DNA of 64,000 nt from Thunnus maccoyii. Taxonomy: Eukaryota > Chordata > Actinopteri > Scombriformes > Scombridae. The translations under genes were made by a program, and so were the position numbers. The notes below the pieces were generated by a model. That model ran no database searches. It saw nothing but the letters and a program-made list of their open reading frames with translations, and was not told the DNA's origin. Shown in pieces: positions 54,401 to 61,795 of this stretch. Location: the NCBI RefSeq assembly GCF_910596095.1, contig NC_056539.1, forward strand, positions 7,824,501 through 7,888,500, in the 5' to 3' direction. Within the stretch, counting starts at the first letter, position 1, and each line of letters begins with the position of its first letter.

Positions 54401-55539
54401 ACTCAGTGCAACACTGTGCCAAATGTACACAGCTTTGTAACATGCTTTGACTGCACAGATCACGCTTTAAAAACAGACAGTTAGCACCCAATCCAGTAGC
54501 TGCACGTCCAGATGTTTGTATGAGTTTCAAGAATGACAAACTGTGCTGAAGAAACAACAGGCTCATGTCAGTGAGTTTAAAGAGAGTACTATGTGTTCAC
54601 AATATCAAAATCTGGCATTTGTCTCATATCATGCTCCCTCCTCCATTTTTCTATTTTATTATCTTGTGTCAGAAAATGCTGTAAAAGTAGAGACAAGAAA
54701 AATGCACAGCGACATGTTTGCCATGTAAGCAGTGATGTCAGAGCAGGCATCGCCTTGTGTTTGGTTAGATGACAGCAGCTAATAAAATAAAACGATAATC
54801 TTGCTGGCCCAGGTCACTACTGCCAAAACTGATTGAGCAATGTTAAACTTTGCCAGCCATCATCGCCTGTGCCATTATGATAAAGGTCACATAATTTAAT
54901 TTTTTTAGTTGGCAGCCTGATGTATGACAGGATATGTAGGGTGTTCACTTTTGAAAGGTTTTTAGAGGGTGATTAAGGACTTTAAAAGTAGGTGGAACAA
55001 TTCGACACCGGCAGAATTGCGGTTGTAAAATTGACAGCAAACACACACCTGCTCTGACTCACAAGTTGTAAACCTGCAACTTCTGAACAGTGACAGTGGA
55101 TGAGAAGAATGCTGCAACATCTACAATCACATTTTATTAAAAGGAAACTTTTGCGTACATTCCTGAGTGCAAAGAGAGGTATCAAAAATGAACACTTTTT
55201 TAAAAATGATATTTGACATTTGTTTAAAATTGACCATTTACAGATCAAAATGTTATTGGATTTGGATTTTAAAGACACATAGAAAGGATTTCAGTCTTGC
55301 AGCAAATTCTCTGCTGCCTTAGAAAGTCTTACCTTGGTTATGAGCAGAGGTTCTCGATGCTCCAGACCCCCTCTGAGTGTAAATCCCCACGGTGCACCTC
55401 CTGAAAGAAATACATCCACCAGCTTCCAGCCCTCCCCATCTCTGGTCCTCTGTTCCAGATCTCCTGGTTTCTGCATCACATGCCAAAGGCTCTCTGCTTC
55501 TGTATAGTGTGGATCATTTTTATATTGCTCAGCATCCAT
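23353..55539 (-). CDS. shroom2: Shroom2, actin- and ROCK-binding junction protein, complete gene
   Basis: Shroom2 binds F-actin at epithelial and endothelial junctions and recruits Rho kinase through its C-terminal ASD2, driving contraction and shape change. Ten core exons on the - strand join in frame: 55,333-55,539; 44,378-44,526; 34,054-34,176; 31,157-33,617; 30,588-30,676; 27,247-27,846; 26,115-26,654; 24,279-24,447; 23,748-24,020; 23,353-23,625. All have AG acceptors and GT donors. The product is 1,627 residues, close to human SHROOM2 (1,616 as I recall). In order: PDZ about 38-118, the RPHSWH motif about 127, ASD1 about 670-702, a poly-Gln run in the long exon, ASD2 about 1325-1620. The ATG at 55,539 has a strong context (GCCATGG), and the frame upstream across the 5' exon has a stop and no earlier ATG. 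Two further exons at 34.4-34.9 kb probably belong to the full transcript. Teleosts often keep two copies (shroom2a/b); I cannot tell which this is. Confidence 0.96.
25008..25058 (-). CDS. shroom2: Candidate 51-nt shroom2 cassette exon in intron 7
   Basis: Between exons 7 and 8, a GGCAG acceptor and a consensus ACA|GTAAGT donor bound 51 nt. The segment is open and phase-compatible on both sides (needs the AG overhang of exon 7, leaves CA for the G of exon 8). It would add 17 residues containing [16 protein letters not shown], which are charged like the surrounding ASD2 region. The polypyrimidine tract is poor, so chance is a real alternative. Confidence 0.35.
26115..26654 (-). CDS. shroom2: shroom2 exon 7, start of ASD2 region
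   Basis: It encodes [10 protein letters not shown] near its start, then the [20 protein letters not shown] and [18 protein letters not shown] motifs that open the ASD2/Shroom domain. It begins after a TTTCAG acceptor and ends GAAAG|GTCAGC. The internal ATG three bases from the exon start is not a translation start, because exon 6 supplies the first two bases of the preceding Arg codon. Confidence 0.93.
27247..27846 (-). CDS. shroom2: shroom2 exon 6, proline-rich linker
   Basis: Two hundred codons of Ser/Pro-rich, presumably disordered linker. It starts [10 protein letters not shown] and ends [20 protein letters not shown] then DEDSN(R); that end matches the conserved SHROOM2 motif before ASD2. 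The TTTCTCAG acceptor takes a two-base overhang. Both exon 5 and the alternative first exon at 28.5 kb can supply it. Confidence 0.9.
28524..28555 (-). CDS. shroom2: Candidate alternative first coding exon of shroom2 (short form)
   Basis: On the - strand an ATG at 28,555 opens [11 protein letters not shown] and runs into a consensus GGG|GTGAGTAG donor with a two-base overhang (GG), exactly the phase exon 6 requires. Splicing to exon 6 would give a 628-residue protein without PDZ or ASD1 but with the whole ASD2. PDZ-less Shroom isoforms are known in the family. Upstream DNA (28,560-28,700) would hold the promoter; I see no TATA box. The first ATG has G at +4 and the second, two codons later, has A at -3. 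Confidence 0.5.
29606..29912 (-). repeat. Dispersed repeat copy (fish 'TAGCATGCTAAC' family), minus orientation
   Basis: It carries the reverse complement of the same ordered words seen at 2,735-3,112: the AAATGCTAATGTCAGCATGC segment, GGCCATAAACC, TTCATCCTGATGG and AATTCATCCAATGTTGTAGAG. It lies in shroom2 intron 5. Confidence 0.75.
30588..30676 (-). CDS. shroom2: shroom2 exon 5, small linker exon
   Basis: Eighty-nine nt, phase 0 in and phase 2 out, encoding [14 protein letters not shown] and ending PPHNTATG. The acceptor is TTTACAG and the donor GG|GTGAGT. It carries no known domain. It is the exon that the short-form first exon would bypass. Confidence 0.85.
31157..33617 (-). CDS. shroom2: shroom2 exon 4, long exon with ASD1
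   Basis: A single 2,461-nt exon, the hallmark large exon of Shroom genes. Early motifs [32 protein letters not shown] and [10 protein letters not shown] match SHROOM2. A proline cluster is followed by RSDSFAATK. There is a run of seven Gln near 32,430. ASD1, the actin-binding motif, begins at [15 protein letters not shown] (about 32,083 downward) and continues [15 protein letters not shown] late [10 protein letters not shown] ... RSADNILD motif is also conserved. The donor is CAG|GTGAGG at phase 0. Confidence 0.95.
34054..34176 (-). CDS. shroom2: shroom2 exon 3 ([10 protein letters not shown] motif)
   Basis: One hundred and twenty-three nt, phase 2 in and phase 2 out. It encodes [16 protein letters not shown] and ends WHTRYDA before the split Ser codon completed by exon 4. 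The RPHSWH-TKF motif directly after the PDZ domain is diagnostic of SHROOM2. Confidence 0.92.
34439..34456 (-). CDS. shroom2: shroom2 18-nt microexon (exon 2c)
   Basis: An 18-nt exon between a TTACAG acceptor and a GG|GTATGT donor. Its phase (one base, five codons, two bases) fits between exon 2b and exon 3 and yields KNRFKG, turning ...SSMR into ...SSMRKNRFKGRNEPIS. Length alone could be chance. The exact phase match on both sides, the good splice sites and the basic peptide continuing that of exon 2b make it likely real. Confidence 0.7.
34839..34940 (-). CDS. shroom2: shroom2 102-nt exon (exon 2b)
   Basis: It is bounded by a pyrimidine-rich CTGCTGCCTAG acceptor and an ATGAG|GTACGG donor. 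It is open in the one phase that links exon 2 to exon 3 or to the 18-nt microexon (phase 2 both sides). It adds 34 residues that include NLK then [19 protein letters not shown] and end ILRSSM(R), an amphipathic basic segment after the PDZ domain. Human SHROOM2, as I remember it, passes directly from LVVKR to the RPHSWH motif, so this exon is probably alternative or lost in mammals. Its ATG could also serve as a start if transcription began nearby. Confidence 0.75.
35577..35601. repeat. Perfect short inverted repeat (11-bp arms, 3-nt loop)
   Basis: TTTCTATCCTC, GAT, GAGGATAGAAA inside shroom2 intron 2. It is far shorter than a miRNA precursor and no function is suggested. Confidence 0.9.
39060..39083. 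repeat. Poly-T tract, 24 nt
   Basis: An uninterrupted T run in shroom2 intron 2 followed by ACAAATGCATC. It could be the A-tail of a minus-strand retroposon, but no element body is recognisable beside it. Confidence 0.9.
44378..44526 (-). CDS. shroom2: shroom2 exon 2, second half of the PDZ domain
   Basis: It encodes [19 protein letters not shown], then [14 protein letters not shown] and [16 protein letters not shown](R): the second half of the PDZ fold, with the GDELVNIN strand and the Arg/Gln helix. Phase 0 in (TTCCAG acceptor), phase 2 out (AAAAG|GTAGGT). Confidence 0.95.
45467..45937. mobile_element. Non-autonomous hAT-like transposon, about 470 bp
   Basis: The ends CAGTGTTTCCCCT (45,467-45,479) and AGGGGAAACACTG (45,925-45,937) are perfect 13-bp inverted repeats. 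They are flanked on both sides by ATGTA, giving a 5-bp direct duplication. The interior includes the GGTGGCGGGG / GGTGGCAC type sequence often seen next to these ends and encodes nothing. Confidence 0.85.
46330..46458. repeat. Dispersed fish repeat fragment ('AAATAATCGTTAGTTGCAG' family)
   Basis: The words GAAGCTGGAACCAGAGAAT, TTTGACATTTGTGCTTGAAA and TTAATTTTCTGTCAAATGAC match, in order, the copies at 8,405-8,660 and 56,228-56,570. A truncated copy in shroom2 intron 1. Confidence 0.65.
49600..50995 (+). mobile_element. Degenerate L1-type LINE, 3' part of ORF2
   Basis: On the + strand, inside shroom2 intron 1 and antisense to it, broken frames encode the C-terminal part of an L1 ORF2 protein. 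The visible pieces are a [19 protein letters not shown] segment near 49,770, [20 protein letters not shown] near 50,107, and [20 protein letters not shown] near 50,737, ending about 50,890. Several stops and shifts interrupt it. It has no reverse-transcriptase core, so it is a 5'-truncated fossil. Confidence 0.8.
51055..51195 (+). repeat. Dispersed repeat fragment (fish 'TAGCATGCTAAC' family)
   Basis: TAGTGCTAATTAGCATGCTA, ACCTGCTAAACATCAGCAT and GGCATGCTAACATTAGCAT recur in the order seen at 2,735-3,112. It is directly downstream of the L1 fossil. Confidence 0.75.
52323..52376 (-). CDS. shroom2: Candidate 54-nt shroom2 cassette exon inserted in the PDZ domain
   Basis: A TTTTCGCAG acceptor preceded by a T-rich tract and an AGG|GTAAGA donor bound exactly 18 open codons, phase 0 on both sides. 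That fits between exon 1 (ends ...LLITK) and exon 2 (starts VEEGSK). The encoded peptide is [18 protein letters not shown], strongly basic and charged. Inclusion would lengthen the PDZ fold just after its third strand, before the first helix. The surrounding intron shows no other sign of coding. Confidence 0.6.
55333..55539 (-). CDS. shroom2: shroom2 exon 1, start codon and first half of the PDZ domain
   Basis: It starts [19 protein letters not shown], and the PDZ domain opens at [19 protein letters not shown], where GAPWGF is the Shroom carboxylate-binding loop. It ends REPLLITK at a phase-0 AAG|GTAAGA donor. The ATG lies four bases after a TATCAG acceptor, so a non-coding exon must precede it. 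Confidence 0.95.
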
Positions 55540-55639
55540 GGCACTGATATAGAAGTAAAGAAACAAAGAGAGAGAGCATGTAAACATGTTCAGGCAACAC
55601 ATATTAATAAGAACTCTTCCAAAAGTATGATTAGTTAGT

Positions 55640-56085
55640 GTAGGCCAAATGACACTGTATTTTAAAAGACTCAATTTCTGGCCCAATCCTCTTTTCATTG
55701 TGTACTGTCCAACGTGGGCACATGATCTGTAAGTATGTTCTGTACCACTGCTATGCTGATGACACCCTGCTGTAACTCCCACTAAAATCTACCGTCCATG
55801 CAGCCTTGACAACCTGCCGAAATAGAGAGCAACTGGTAGGTCTTCACCAGTACTACCCACATTTCAGTGTCTTTACTCTGGTTGACAGTCAATTTTTATG
55901 ATCAAGATTTTACTGATCACTTTCACAGCTCAGTACAGTCTGGCTCCACGTTATGCTGCTGATCTTTTAAGCCCTTCTGAACCTGAGCGTGACCTGAAAA
56001 GACAACCAACTGTTCTACAATCTAGACTCAAGAATAAAGCAACTGGGCATTTTCAAGTGGCTGGAGAAGCCAAAATATAATGTAA
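55640..56085 (+). mobile_element. Degenerate L2-type LINE fragments
   Basis: On the + strand, just upstream of shroom2 exon 1, two pieces of a non-LTR ORF2 remain. One is the reverse-transcriptase catalytic motif (HCYADDTLL near 55,745, preceded by GPILFSLY). The other is a downstream segment with IKILLITFTAQYSLAPRYAA near 55,900 and QSRLKNKATGHFQV near 56,020. Both are interrupted by stops. It is an old, inactive copy with internal deletion. Confidence 0.75.
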
Positions 56086-56227
56086 GGACTCACCTTCAGA
56101 CTGGTTGATAAGTAAATGTTCAATTTCAAATATTCTCTTTTATTCATTTATTTCCTAATAGCTTGTTGATATTTTTTATGCTCCTTTTCAAACCTGACCT
56201 TGTTTTGGACCATTGTGTTAAGTGCAG

Positions 56228-56572
56228 AAACTAACAATTATTTTCATTATCAGATTATGTTCTTGAATAATCACTGAACCGTTTTGTCTGTACAATATCG
56301 GAAAATAGTGAAAAATGAATGAACTAATTTCCCAGAGTCAAAAGGAGCTGTCTTCATATCTCTTGTTTTGTCCAACCAACAGTCCAAAACCCAAAGATAT
56401 TCAGTTTACTATGATGTATATAAAAAGCATTAAGAAATCACATTTGAGAGGCTGGGAGCAGTTTGGCATTTTTGCTTGAAAAAATTACCAAAACAATTAT
56501 TTGATAATCAAAACAGTTGCTGGTTAATTTTCTGTCGATAAATTAATTGACTACTGGTTGTGGCTCTAGCTG
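56228..56572. repeat. Dispersed fish repeat, near full-length copy ('AAATAATCGTTAGTTGCAG' family)
   Basis: It begins AACTAACAATTATTTTCATT, contains TCCAAAACCCAAAGATATTC and TGGGAGCAGTTTGGCATTTT, and ends TCTGTCGATAAATTAATTGA. It shares this order with copies at 430-662, 3,186-3,512, 8,405-8,660 and 46,330-46,458. No coding capacity. Confidence 0.75.
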
Positions 56573-57783
56573 TGTTTATTATGTGCATGTATACGTTTTA
56601 AATTTCTTCCACTATTTATGGGAAGCACTTTGTGATCACTGCTTGTTTTTGTTGTTATTTGGCAGTACTGTGATTCATAATGGCTCCATGGTTCCCAATC
56701 CGAATACAGACTAAATAAAAAAATTAAAAGAATACCAAATCTTTATAAATAGTATATACAAAATGATCTAAATATGTAGTTGAGCTAAATTTGGAATTTT
56801 TACAGAATGCTGTTCATATTATTTTGATCAAAAATTAATTTCAAATATTTAATTTTGACCAAGGGCATCTTAAAACACATCTTTGTGTATAACACTAGTT
56901 GCTTTTGCTAACTTTATTGGCTTATTAGCAGCCTGCAGTCTTTAAAATGGTGTACAGTTCAACTGCCATCACTGACAATAATGTTAAGAACAAAAGAAGT
57001 ATCATAAGTATCTAAATATCAAAGTATGGTAAGCTTCTTGATAGTTAGCTTATATAAAGAAATATTTAAAGGGTTTATTTTTTTCGAGATAAAGAATTAC
57101 ATTAAATATTCCACGACAAAGACTCTGCTTTGTGTTAGCATTATTTATTAAATACAATTTCAACACAAATGCCTCTCATTTTAAGGATTCAGCATCATTT
57201 CAATGGTTTAAGGTTGCTGGAGGCAGCTTTAAAGCCCTTAGCCAAATTATTTTTTACTGAGACTAGAACTTGATGAAATAAGTCCGTAAACTTAACCATA
57301 AGTTTCTGATTTTCATAGTTTTAACTGTTGGACTCTTGTACCACTAATATTGCAAATGTACTAAGGAACTACCCTCCAACACATTAAATGAATGCCTGAT
57401 TGATGATTTTAGTAACTTTGCCTGTAATGAGAGATGTTTTCGTGGGTTTATAGTGAATAAAAATGCATCCTTGTGTCACTAAACTTGGAAATCTGTAACG
57501 CTGCGTAAACACCTGTTGTCATACTCCAGACAGGCTGACTTAAACTTAATGCTCTTATGTGTGAGACAATTACACAACATTGTCGAGCAGCACAATGGAA
57601 ACCATCTTCGCATGTATCGACAGATAAGCACAGAGCTCAGCAAACCTGTTTAAATTAAATAAGTAAGCGTGTCTCCGAGTGAAACAAGCAGTTTGTCATG
57701 AAATTTAACACTCGACTCAGCAAGGTCCCTAGCTTTTTCCACATTTATTACAAAAGTCATGCTTAAAAAACGGCGGACCTTAC

Positions 57784-57900
57784 CTGGAATTCAACTTCTG
57801 GATAAACCGGTGGACACAGTCGTTTGGTCGGGGGTTGCTCGCAGCTATCTCCCAGGTTTACGTTACACATACTTCATCTTCTGGAGCTGTTTTTATTTCC
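57784..57900 (-). other. shroom2: shroom2 5' untranslated exon (approximate upstream limit)
   Basis: The motif AATTCCAG|GTAAGG at 57,784/57,783 is a consensus donor on the - strand. Spliced to the TATCAG acceptor before the ATG it gives an untranslated leader whose frame has a TAA stop and no earlier ATG. The transcription start is not defined; 57.9-58.05 kb is likely. Confidence 0.6.
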
Positions 57901-58541
57901 AGAGGAATCACTTTTTTGTTTTTTGGTTATCCGCCAGTTGTTCGCGCACGGTTTCGCAGAGTACGCTAAGAGTTTTTCTGTTGTTTTAGACGCTGCCGTT
58001 CAATCCGTATCCTACTTCATTATACAAACCGACACACTGACACACTCAGGAGAGTTTAAATCAGCTAAGCTAGGCTAACCCCATCCATGGACAACAGGGA
58101 GAACAAGTGTAGCAGCAATATAGCGCAAGTGTGCCATCTACCGTTAGCTTGCACATAAACTAAGCTTTCCCTCAAAAAAACGATGTTCTACTTTATAAAC
58201 ACATTTTACCCCCCAAGTGGACGCTTTAACAACATTTTCTGGGCGTCAAACCCAATTAATCGCAGTAAATTGCTTTTGGGCTAACTTTTAATTTGGGTAA
58301 CGTAAAAGAAACGCTAAAGCGCGTAGGTTTCCATGACAACTTGTTACTTCAATTTAAGGGTGCGCAGTAGGACCAAACTTAACTAAGTCGCGGAAGTGGG
58401 TGAGTGTTGAAACGTCACCAGCCATTATGCTGTAATCACTAGAGTCAAACTATCAGAAATTTTGACGTATAAAACTAGTAAGTGTGCCATTAGAGCATGC
58501 TCAAAAACTTCTTTTAACTTTATTGACAAATCATTTGAAGT
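57901..58541. promoter_or_regulatory. Divergent promoter shared by shroom2 (-) and syap1 (+)
   Basis: The region between the two 5' ends has CpGs but no TATA box. On the syap1 side lie GTTTCCATGACAAC at 58,327-58,340 (an RFX X-box palindrome with one mismatch), CGGAAG (ETS type) at 58,391-58,396, ACGTCA (CRE half-site) at 58,412-58,417 and a GCCAT (YY1-like) word at about 58,421. The cluster suggests a syap1 start near 58.40-58.45 kb. Confidence 0.55.
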
Positions 58542-60975
58542 ATGTTTAAGAACTGGGGAACCTGGCTCGGGATAGAAAACGAAAATGGCCAAGTTAAACA
58601 AGAGAGCGAGTCTAACGTTACTGTTGATGATACTGAAGACACGAATCACGGAATAAACAAACCGACTGATGTAGCTGAAAGTGAGCAGAACAGTGAGAAA
58701 GACGCTCAAACGCCCCAACTTCTCGAAAAAGCGAAGGGTTTCAGTGGTAAGTTTTGTAAAGTTGATAAAGTACAGTAGCTTAGTAGACTTAGTACTAGTA
58801 AACTTCTCAGGATGTGTGTGGTCTCTTTGCTGTGGCAGCAGGGTCCTCTGTATCCTCTGTAAAGTTTGTTAAACTCGCTTCTTTGCAGGTTACATCTATA
58901 ATTTCGCCAGCAATGCCTCCAAGAAACTGTCCGAGTCTGTCGTTGAAACAGCACAAACCTTAAAGAAAAGTGTGGAGGAGGGGAACATAAATGGGATTAT
59001 TGATAAGGTAAACTGCTCTTCCTGTCTGTTTTCATTTGAAAAATGAATATACCCTCTTCTTTATATTGAAGAAGTATGACCTAAATATTTTTCCCCCCCT
59101 CCCCAGACCATTTTGGGGGATTTCCAGAAAGAGCAAGAAAAGTTTGTTCAGGAGAAAAAATCAAAACAGTTTGGTAAGCACTGAATGTTTATTTATGTAT
59201 ATAACCAGACATGTTGAATGTCAGTTTTTGCTCTATAAACTGAAATTGACAACTGAAGATTTATCAAGATAATTGCTTAATTGCCAGCTAACCAAAACTG
59301 CACCATATATAAGTACATATTACATAACCAGTTTTCATTGTTCCTAGGTGCTGCTGTGCCCCCATGGGTGGGTTATAATGAAGAGGACACCATACAGCAT
59401 CAGATCTTGGCTCTCTCAGCTGTTAGTACTCTACATTCAACAGAAAACATTTCTTTTGATATGGAAAAATAGAAAAAATCTGTATCAATTGGCATAAGTT
59501 AACTTTTGGTTTATTTGTTGACAGGACAAACGAAATTTTTTGCGTGACCCTCCTGCTGGGGTGCAATTTCACTTTGACTTTGAGCAAATGTATCCAGTCG
59601 CCATGGTGATGTTAGAGGAAGATGAGCTGCTCAGGAAGATGCGCTTCCATCTGGTCCCCAAACAGTAAGAATGTTATGACACTGAAATAATACTTTGTCC
59701 CGTGTTTTCATCATGTGCATCTCTGCAGAAGAGTGTGTTTATTAAAAATCAAAATTATATTAAAAACAAAATGATTTTAGGTCTGTACGGTGTGTGTGTG
59801 TGTGGTGGTCGATGATGGGATGTAGTCTCCCCACAATACCATTCCAACATGGACATAACTGCCATTTCCTCTTTGTCATTCTTTGCAGGGTGAAAGAGGA
59901 GGTGTTCTGGAAGAATTACTTTTACCGTGTGTCCTTGATAAAACAGTCAGCTCAGCTCACAGCTCTAGCAGCACAACAGGCTGCTGAGCGGAGGGACGTC
60001 GAGAAAACTGGGTCCAGTCCTGAGGATGTCCATCAAAAGGGTATACTATGCTCTGCAGTGTGAATTATAAGGCACTCTAGTCGGGGGTAAAAATGAAGAT
60101 AATTTATTTCAATTCAGAGCTTCTCAAGCAAATCCATAAATGGTCAAATATTGTATGATAAACCAAAGAAACAAAACCATGCTTAACAACATAGTATTTT
60201 ACTGTTTAGTTTTGTGAAATAATCTACTTAGTAGTTTTTGTAACCTGTATTAGACAATGTTAAGTACATTACAATGTTCAGTTCTTTTCATACAAATAAA
60301 GACACTGCAAGAAGTTTGATAAGCAACAGTAGGAGAACTTGAACATTGCCTTCTTCTTGTCTTTTCATATACTCGAGAGATAATGTGAAAAAAATTGTTT
60401 CGCAGATGTAGTTAAACGGAAAACTCCCGCTGCCATCAGCTGTTCCAAACCAAAGCCCAGTGAGGTGAGGAACCTGTTGTCAACTTTTACCTTCATTCCA
60501 CCATGAAATCCAAGAAAATAGAGAGCTCATTATAAAAGCAGTGATTGGGCTAAAACAAGTTTAATTGCAGTCTGACCTCTTTATGTTTCTGTCATAAAAG
60601 GATGAAGAGGAGATCTCCACCAGCCCGCCTGCAACTGAATTTGTGAGCGATGCTTTTGACTCATGTAAGATAAACGAAGACGACCTACGCAAGGAAATAG
60701 AACAACTTGTTCTAGACAAGAGGGAACATCCAAACACGCAACAGGGTAGGTTTTAGTTTTTATTTGTTAAACTGAGTTATCATGTAATCAGTGCAGTTGC
60801 TTATCAAAGTTCAATGAGTGACTCATTGTGTTTTGTTTTTTTTACAGAGGACTCTGCAGACTGGGAGAAAGAGTTGCAGGAGGAACTTCAGGAGTACGAT
60901 GTGTTGCCTGATACTGAGAACTGTGATGACAATTGGGACAGAGAGATTGAAGAGATGCTTAAGGAGGACAATTAG
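58542..60975 (+). CDS. syap1: Synapse-associated protein 1 (BSD domain), complete gene
   Basis: SYAP1 is a BSD-domain protein linked to mTORC2-dependent Akt phosphorylation and found at synapses and the Golgi. Nine coding exons: 58,542-58,746; 58,889-59,007; 59,107-59,173; 59,348-59,421; 59,525-59,664; 59,889-60,040; 60,406-60,464; 60,601-60,745; 60,848-60,975. All junctions are GT-AG and in frame, giving 362 residues (human about 352). Exon 1 holds the divergent [10 protein letters not shown] start and an acidic stretch. Exon 2 has [20 protein letters not shown]. The BSD domain spans about residues 156-228 ([15 protein letters not shown] ... [15 protein letters not shown] ... [15 protein letters not shown], with the FW pair). 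The tail keeps [17 protein letters not shown] and [10 protein letters not shown]. The exon 4 donor GTTAGT is slightly unusual. Confidence 0.97.
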
Positions 60976-61773
60976 AGCAATTACACAGACCCCTTTAAGG
61001 TCAGAAACATAAGCCAATTGTGATGATAAATGTCAGTATCTGCATAATATTTTTGGATACTCTCAGAATTGTCAAGATTGAGAAATACCACTGAACATCA
61101 TCAAAATGTTAATGTTTCCATGGCTAGAAATAGAGGATAAATGGTCCTGCAGCTCAAAAGAATCTGAATTTGAAAATCTGAGTACGACTTTCTGTGGATA
61201 AAGATACATGTGAATATTACATCCTGATTAAAAAGTCCAGGCAATGAATGAAGATATGCAGCAGCCCAAATACCGAAAAGAGAAGGCTTGTATGAAATCA
61301 TAGACTTTAGCTTTGATGTGTCTTCCTAGCTAGACTAATTAGTCTTCTGCAGAAATAATATTAATTGAAACATTAACTAAATCAAGTATTATTACAGTTT
61401 TAGAGGATTTCATATGAGCGACAGGACATGTATGGTATATTTTGGGAGAAAAGTTTATCCTATGACTGAGCCAACTTATTTTATAAATGGAAATGATATT
61501 ATTGTGATATCACTTGTTAAATGCTGTTGAATGACTGACCATGTATATTTTATTTTATTTTTTTCTCCACATGCACACATACTGTAGACGCTGATATAAT
61601 GTGTGGATATGCCTGTCCAAACAAGCTGGGTGTTCTTCCTGTTTACACCAAACTTTATTCAGAAAAAAACAGACTCAAAGCCATTGTCTTTTGTGTTTAT
61701 ACTTATGCAAACTGCAGTGTATTGTTACATTGTATTATGAAAATGTTTATATAAACATAAACTCTATTATTGA

Positions 61774-61779
61774 ATTAAA
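61774..61779 (+). promoter_or_regulatory. syap1: Polyadenylation signal of syap1
   Basis: ATTAAA about 800 nt after the stop, followed by a T-rich stretch (TGTCTTTTTTC). It defines a probable 3'UTR of 60,976 to about 61,795. Confidence 0.5.
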
Positions 61780-61795
61780 ATGTCTTTTTTCTTGA

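Larger units (their letters stand above)
44527..55332 (-). other. shroom2: shroom2 intron 1
   Basis: A 10.8-kb intron containing the hAT-like element, the Q-family fragment, a MITE-like left end near 47,895, the L1 fossil, the 51,055 repeat fragment and the 54-nt candidate exon. Elsewhere I see only AT-rich sequence with a poly-T run near 48,066. The ORFs at 45.5, 48.5 and 54-55 kb have no protein-like content. Confidence 0.6.
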
